From JBFISM01 sp041608535 (lineage in GTDB: Bacteria > Actinomycetota > Acidimicrobiia > Spongiisociales > UBA5794): a stretch of 6,474 nt of DNA. The position numbers were made by a program, and so were the translations under genes. The stretch spans positions 1 to 6,474 of the forward strand of contig JBFISM010000172.1 of the NCBI GenBank assembly GCA_041608535.1, written 5' to 3'. The notes beneath the pieces are model-generated. The model ran no database searches. It had not been told where the DNA came from and was given only the letters and a program-made list of their open reading frames with translations. Below, one piece after another: positions 4,977 to 6,474 of the stretch; position 1 is the first letter of the stretch, and the number at the start of each line of letters is the position of its first letter.

Positions 4977-5756
4977 GTGGACGAGGTGTTCAAGGCGATC
5001 AACGACCCGAGCAGGCGGTTGCTGCTCGACGAGCTGTTCGCACGGGACGGCCAGACACTCGGTGAGTTGTGCGAGGCGCTCCCCGACATGACCCGCTTCG
5101 GAGTGATGAATCACCTGCGGGTCCTCGAGGACGCCAACCTCGTGACGACGCGCAAGGAGGGTCGGCACAAGTACCACTACCTGAATCCCGTCCCGATCAG
5201 GCTGATCCACGACCGCTGGATCACCAAGTACGCCGAGCTGAGGGTTGGGGCGATCGCTGCAGCCAAGACCCGACTCGAAGTGGCGCCGCTCACGAGAGAA
5301 GGAGGTAGGCGGATGTCACGACCCGACCACGTCTACAAGGCATACATCAACGCCGCGCAAGACGCCGTGTGGGATGCGATCACCAACCCCGACATGACCG
5401 TGCAGTACTTCTACGGCACGAGAGTGCAGTCCGACTGGGAGGTGGGCAGCCCGATCAACTACTACGACGGGAAGGGCGAACTGGTCAGCGACGGGGAGAT
5501 CCTGGCGATCGATCCGCCGAACAAGCTCGACTTCACCTTTCAGGCACGATGGGATCCCCAGCTCGTCGCCGAAGGAGCGGCCCGGGAGATCTGGAGCATC
5601 GTCGAGGTCAACGGCATGTCCGAGCTCACCATCGAGCTCTACGACGCTCCCGCCGGATCGAAGACACTCGAGGACTTCGAGAACGGGTTCCCCTACATCG
5701 TGAGCGGGATGAAGTCGCTGCTCGAGACCGGCAAACCGCTACCCGCTCCGTACTGA
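4977..5756 (+). CDS. ArsR-family repressor fused to an SRPBCC/AHSA1 domain
   Basis: This encodes 259 residues. Residues 1-90 are a winged helix of the ArsR type: DPSRRLLLDELF, GQTLGELCEAL, recognition helix TRFGVMNHLRVLEDANLV and wing TRKEGRHKYHYLNPVPIRLIHDRWITKYAE. That last segment is typical of the ArsR subfamily encoded beside AHSA1-like genes. The metal-sensing ELCxC motif is absent; only C32 remains, so metal sensing is unlikely. Residues 116-259 form an SRPBCC/AHSA1 (START-like) hydrophobic-pocket domain (VYKAYINAAQDAVWDAITNPDMTVQYFYG ... ENGFPYIVSGMKSLLETG). These two parts are more often separate neighbouring genes. Here they are joined in one frame, yet a strong ribosome site and ATG precede residue 113, so the second part may also be made alone. 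I infer that the pocket binds a small hydrophobic ligand that controls DNA binding. The GTG start is set by the promoter; the gene is divergent from the membrane operon. Confidence 0.88.
   Translation: MDEVFKAINDPSRRLLLDELFARDGQTLGELCEALPDMTRFGVMNHLRVLEDANLVTTRKEGRHKYHYLNPVPIRLIHDRWITKYAELRVGAIAAAKTRLEVAPLTREGGRRMSRPDHVYKAYINAAQDAVWDAITNPDMTVQYFYGTRVQSDWEVGSPINYYDGKGELVSDGEILAIDPPNKLDFTFQARWDPQLVAEGAAREIWSIVEVNGMSELTIELYDAPAGSKTLEDFENGFPYIVSGMKSLLETGKPLPAPY
5299..5315 (+). promoter_or_regulatory. Internal ribosome binding site and ATG for a free SRPBCC domain
   Basis: AAGGAGG (5299-5305) is seven bases before ATG 5313, in the same frame as the upstream ArsR part. Starting there would give a 147-residue protein (MSRPDHVYKAYINAAQ...), the usual length of a stand-alone AHSA1-type protein. 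This is the best ribosome site of the locus, and better than that of the full-length product, which has none. Confidence 0.65.
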
Positions 5757-5772
5757 TCGATTCATCGAGCTC

Positions 5773-5812
5773 GCTCCCGGTTCCCGTACCACCGATGGCG
5801 GGAGCCGGGAGC
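5773..5812. terminator. Shared hairpin between convergent genes
   Basis: A 14-bp stem, GCTCCCGGTTCCCG (5773-5786) with CGGGAGCCGGGAGC (5799-5812), has one G-U wobble and a 12-base loop. It begins 16 bases after the ArsR-SRPBCC stop and lies 19 bases beyond the stop of the convergent UPF0182 gene. Only short T-runs follow on the plus strand. Confidence 0.75.
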
Positions 5813-5830
5813 CGTCTCCTTTGAAGGGCG

Positions 5831-6474
5831 TCAGGTGCCCTCGCCATCGGCCGTCTCGCCATCGGCCGTTTCGCCATCGGCCGTTTCGCCATCAGTGAGT
5901 GCGATGGCACGTTCGACGAATCCTTGCGCTCGAGCCAAGGCATCCTGGTACGCCCCGAGATCACCTGCGGCCAGAGCCGCGTCTGCGGCGGCGAACGCAT
6001 CGGCGGCGGCGGCCAGCAGCGCCGCTATCTCGGCGGGAACCTCCGGCTCCTCCTCTCCCCCATCGCCCTCGCCGTCACCGGGATCGGTCGGTGCGGCGCC
6101 ACCGAAGACGGCGGCCAGCGCCTCATCGAGCGACTCACGCATCTCGATCTGCCCGTCGAAGGAGATGACGACTCGCTTGAACTCGGGGATACCCGACGAG
6201 TCGCTCCCCCCGTCGGGATCGGCTCTGATGTAGATGGGCTGGACGTAGAGCAGCGACTCCTCGACCGGGATCACCTGCATGTCGCCCTGGATGACCTCTG
6301 ACCCTCCCTGACCGAGCAGCGTGAAGTCGGCGGAGATCTCCGGGTCCTGGTTGATGAACTGCCCCACCTGGCCCGGACCTTGCTGGGCGCTGTTGGACGG
6401 CAGCCGGTAGTCGATGATCTGCCCGTACTCGGCCGGTCCGCTCTTCGCCACCATGAACGACACCATGTTCGGCC
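5831..6474 (-). CDS. UPF0182-family membrane protein, C-terminal part (runs off the right edge)
   Basis: About 213 C-terminal residues are visible; the coding frame continues past base 6474, so no start is present. The segment YGQIIDYRLPS...GPGQVGQFINQDPEIS, then LLGQGGSEVIQGDMQVIPVEESLLYVQPIYI and PEFKRVVISFDGQIEMRESLDEALAAVFG, is the conserved end of UPF0182/COG1615 proteins. These are usually near 900-1000 residues, with several membrane helices at the N-terminus followed by a large extracytoplasmic part; the function is unknown. After the conserved domain comes an acidic linker (DPGDGEGDGGEEEPEVP), an Ala-rich helix (AALLAAAADAFAAADAALAAGDLGAYQDALARAQ) like those ending mycobacterial members, and a tail of ADGET repeats. 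A hairpin separates it from the convergent ArsR-SRPBCC gene. Confidence 0.9.
   Translation of the reverse strand, partial: PNMVSFMVAKSGPAEYGQIIDYRLPSNSAQQGPGQVGQFINQDPEISADFTLLGQGGSEVIQGDMQVIPVEESLLYVQPIYIRADPDGGSDSSGIPEFKRVVISFDGQIEMRESLDEALAAVFGGAAPTDPGDGEGDGGEEEPEVPAEIAALLAAAADAFAAADAALAAGDLGAYQDALARAQGFVERAIALTDGETADGETADGETADGEGT
5841..5895. repeat. 15-bp tandem repeat coding for ADGET
   Basis: TCGCCATCGGCCGTY occurs at 5841-5855, 5856-5870 and 5871-5885, with a partial fourth copy at 5886-5895. The full copies differ at a single base. On the minus strand they encode the C-terminal tail DGETADGETADGETADGEGT of the UPF0182 protein. Because the unit is 15 bases, changes in copy number keep the frame. 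Confidence 0.9.

Noticed and set aside
4977..5315. Metal-sensing ArsR/SmtB protein
   Set aside because: The ELCxC metal site is missing and only one cysteine is present in the domain. The attached SRPBCC domain points to an organic ligand.

Overview
The window looks like chromosomal DNA of a high-GC actinobacterium, perhaps a relative of the Acidimicrobiia; that placement is an inference, not a match. The support is high GC with strongly GC-biased codons, a tRNA-fMet with a mycobacterium-like acceptor end, an UPF0182 protein, a secreted lipoprotein with an LprG/LppX-like N-terminal part, intrinsic hairpins without U-tracts, and an apparently leaderless ArsR gene.

Layout. The left edge (1-184) carries the 5' end of an IS481-type transposase on the minus strand and a set of iterated repeats that probably mark the end of the element. 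Next comes initiator tRNA-fMet (minus, 338-411) with its own extended -10 promoter and terminator. On the plus strand follow a small YdeI/OmdA-domain protein (514-747), a degenerate 15-bp tandem array, a strong TTGACA/TAAAAT promoter, a perfect 19-bp tandem duplication in the leader, and an Hsp20 chaperone gene (964-1362) closed by a strong terminator. A 550-aa lipoprotein gene (1486-3138) comes after that.

The right half is the most interesting part. Two tightly coupled minus-strand genes (3898-4815, then 3271-3885) encode related integral membrane proteins that I do not recognise. Both are built from a repeated two-helix membrane hairpin: three copies in the first, two in the second. They are divergent from an ArsR-type repressor fused in frame to an SRPBCC/AHSA1 domain (4977-5756). 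The 161-bp divergent spacer holds a perfect 8-4-8 palindrome placed exactly between the -35 and -10 of the ArsR promoter, plus a separate perfect 9-3-9 palindrome nearer the membrane operon. A near-perfect Shine-Dalgarno and ATG sit at the ArsR/SRPBCC junction, so the second domain could also be made alone. I infer a ligand-responsive regulator and membrane-protein module, ligand unknown. The window ends in the C-terminus of an UPF0182 membrane protein (minus), whose tail ends in ADGET repeats.
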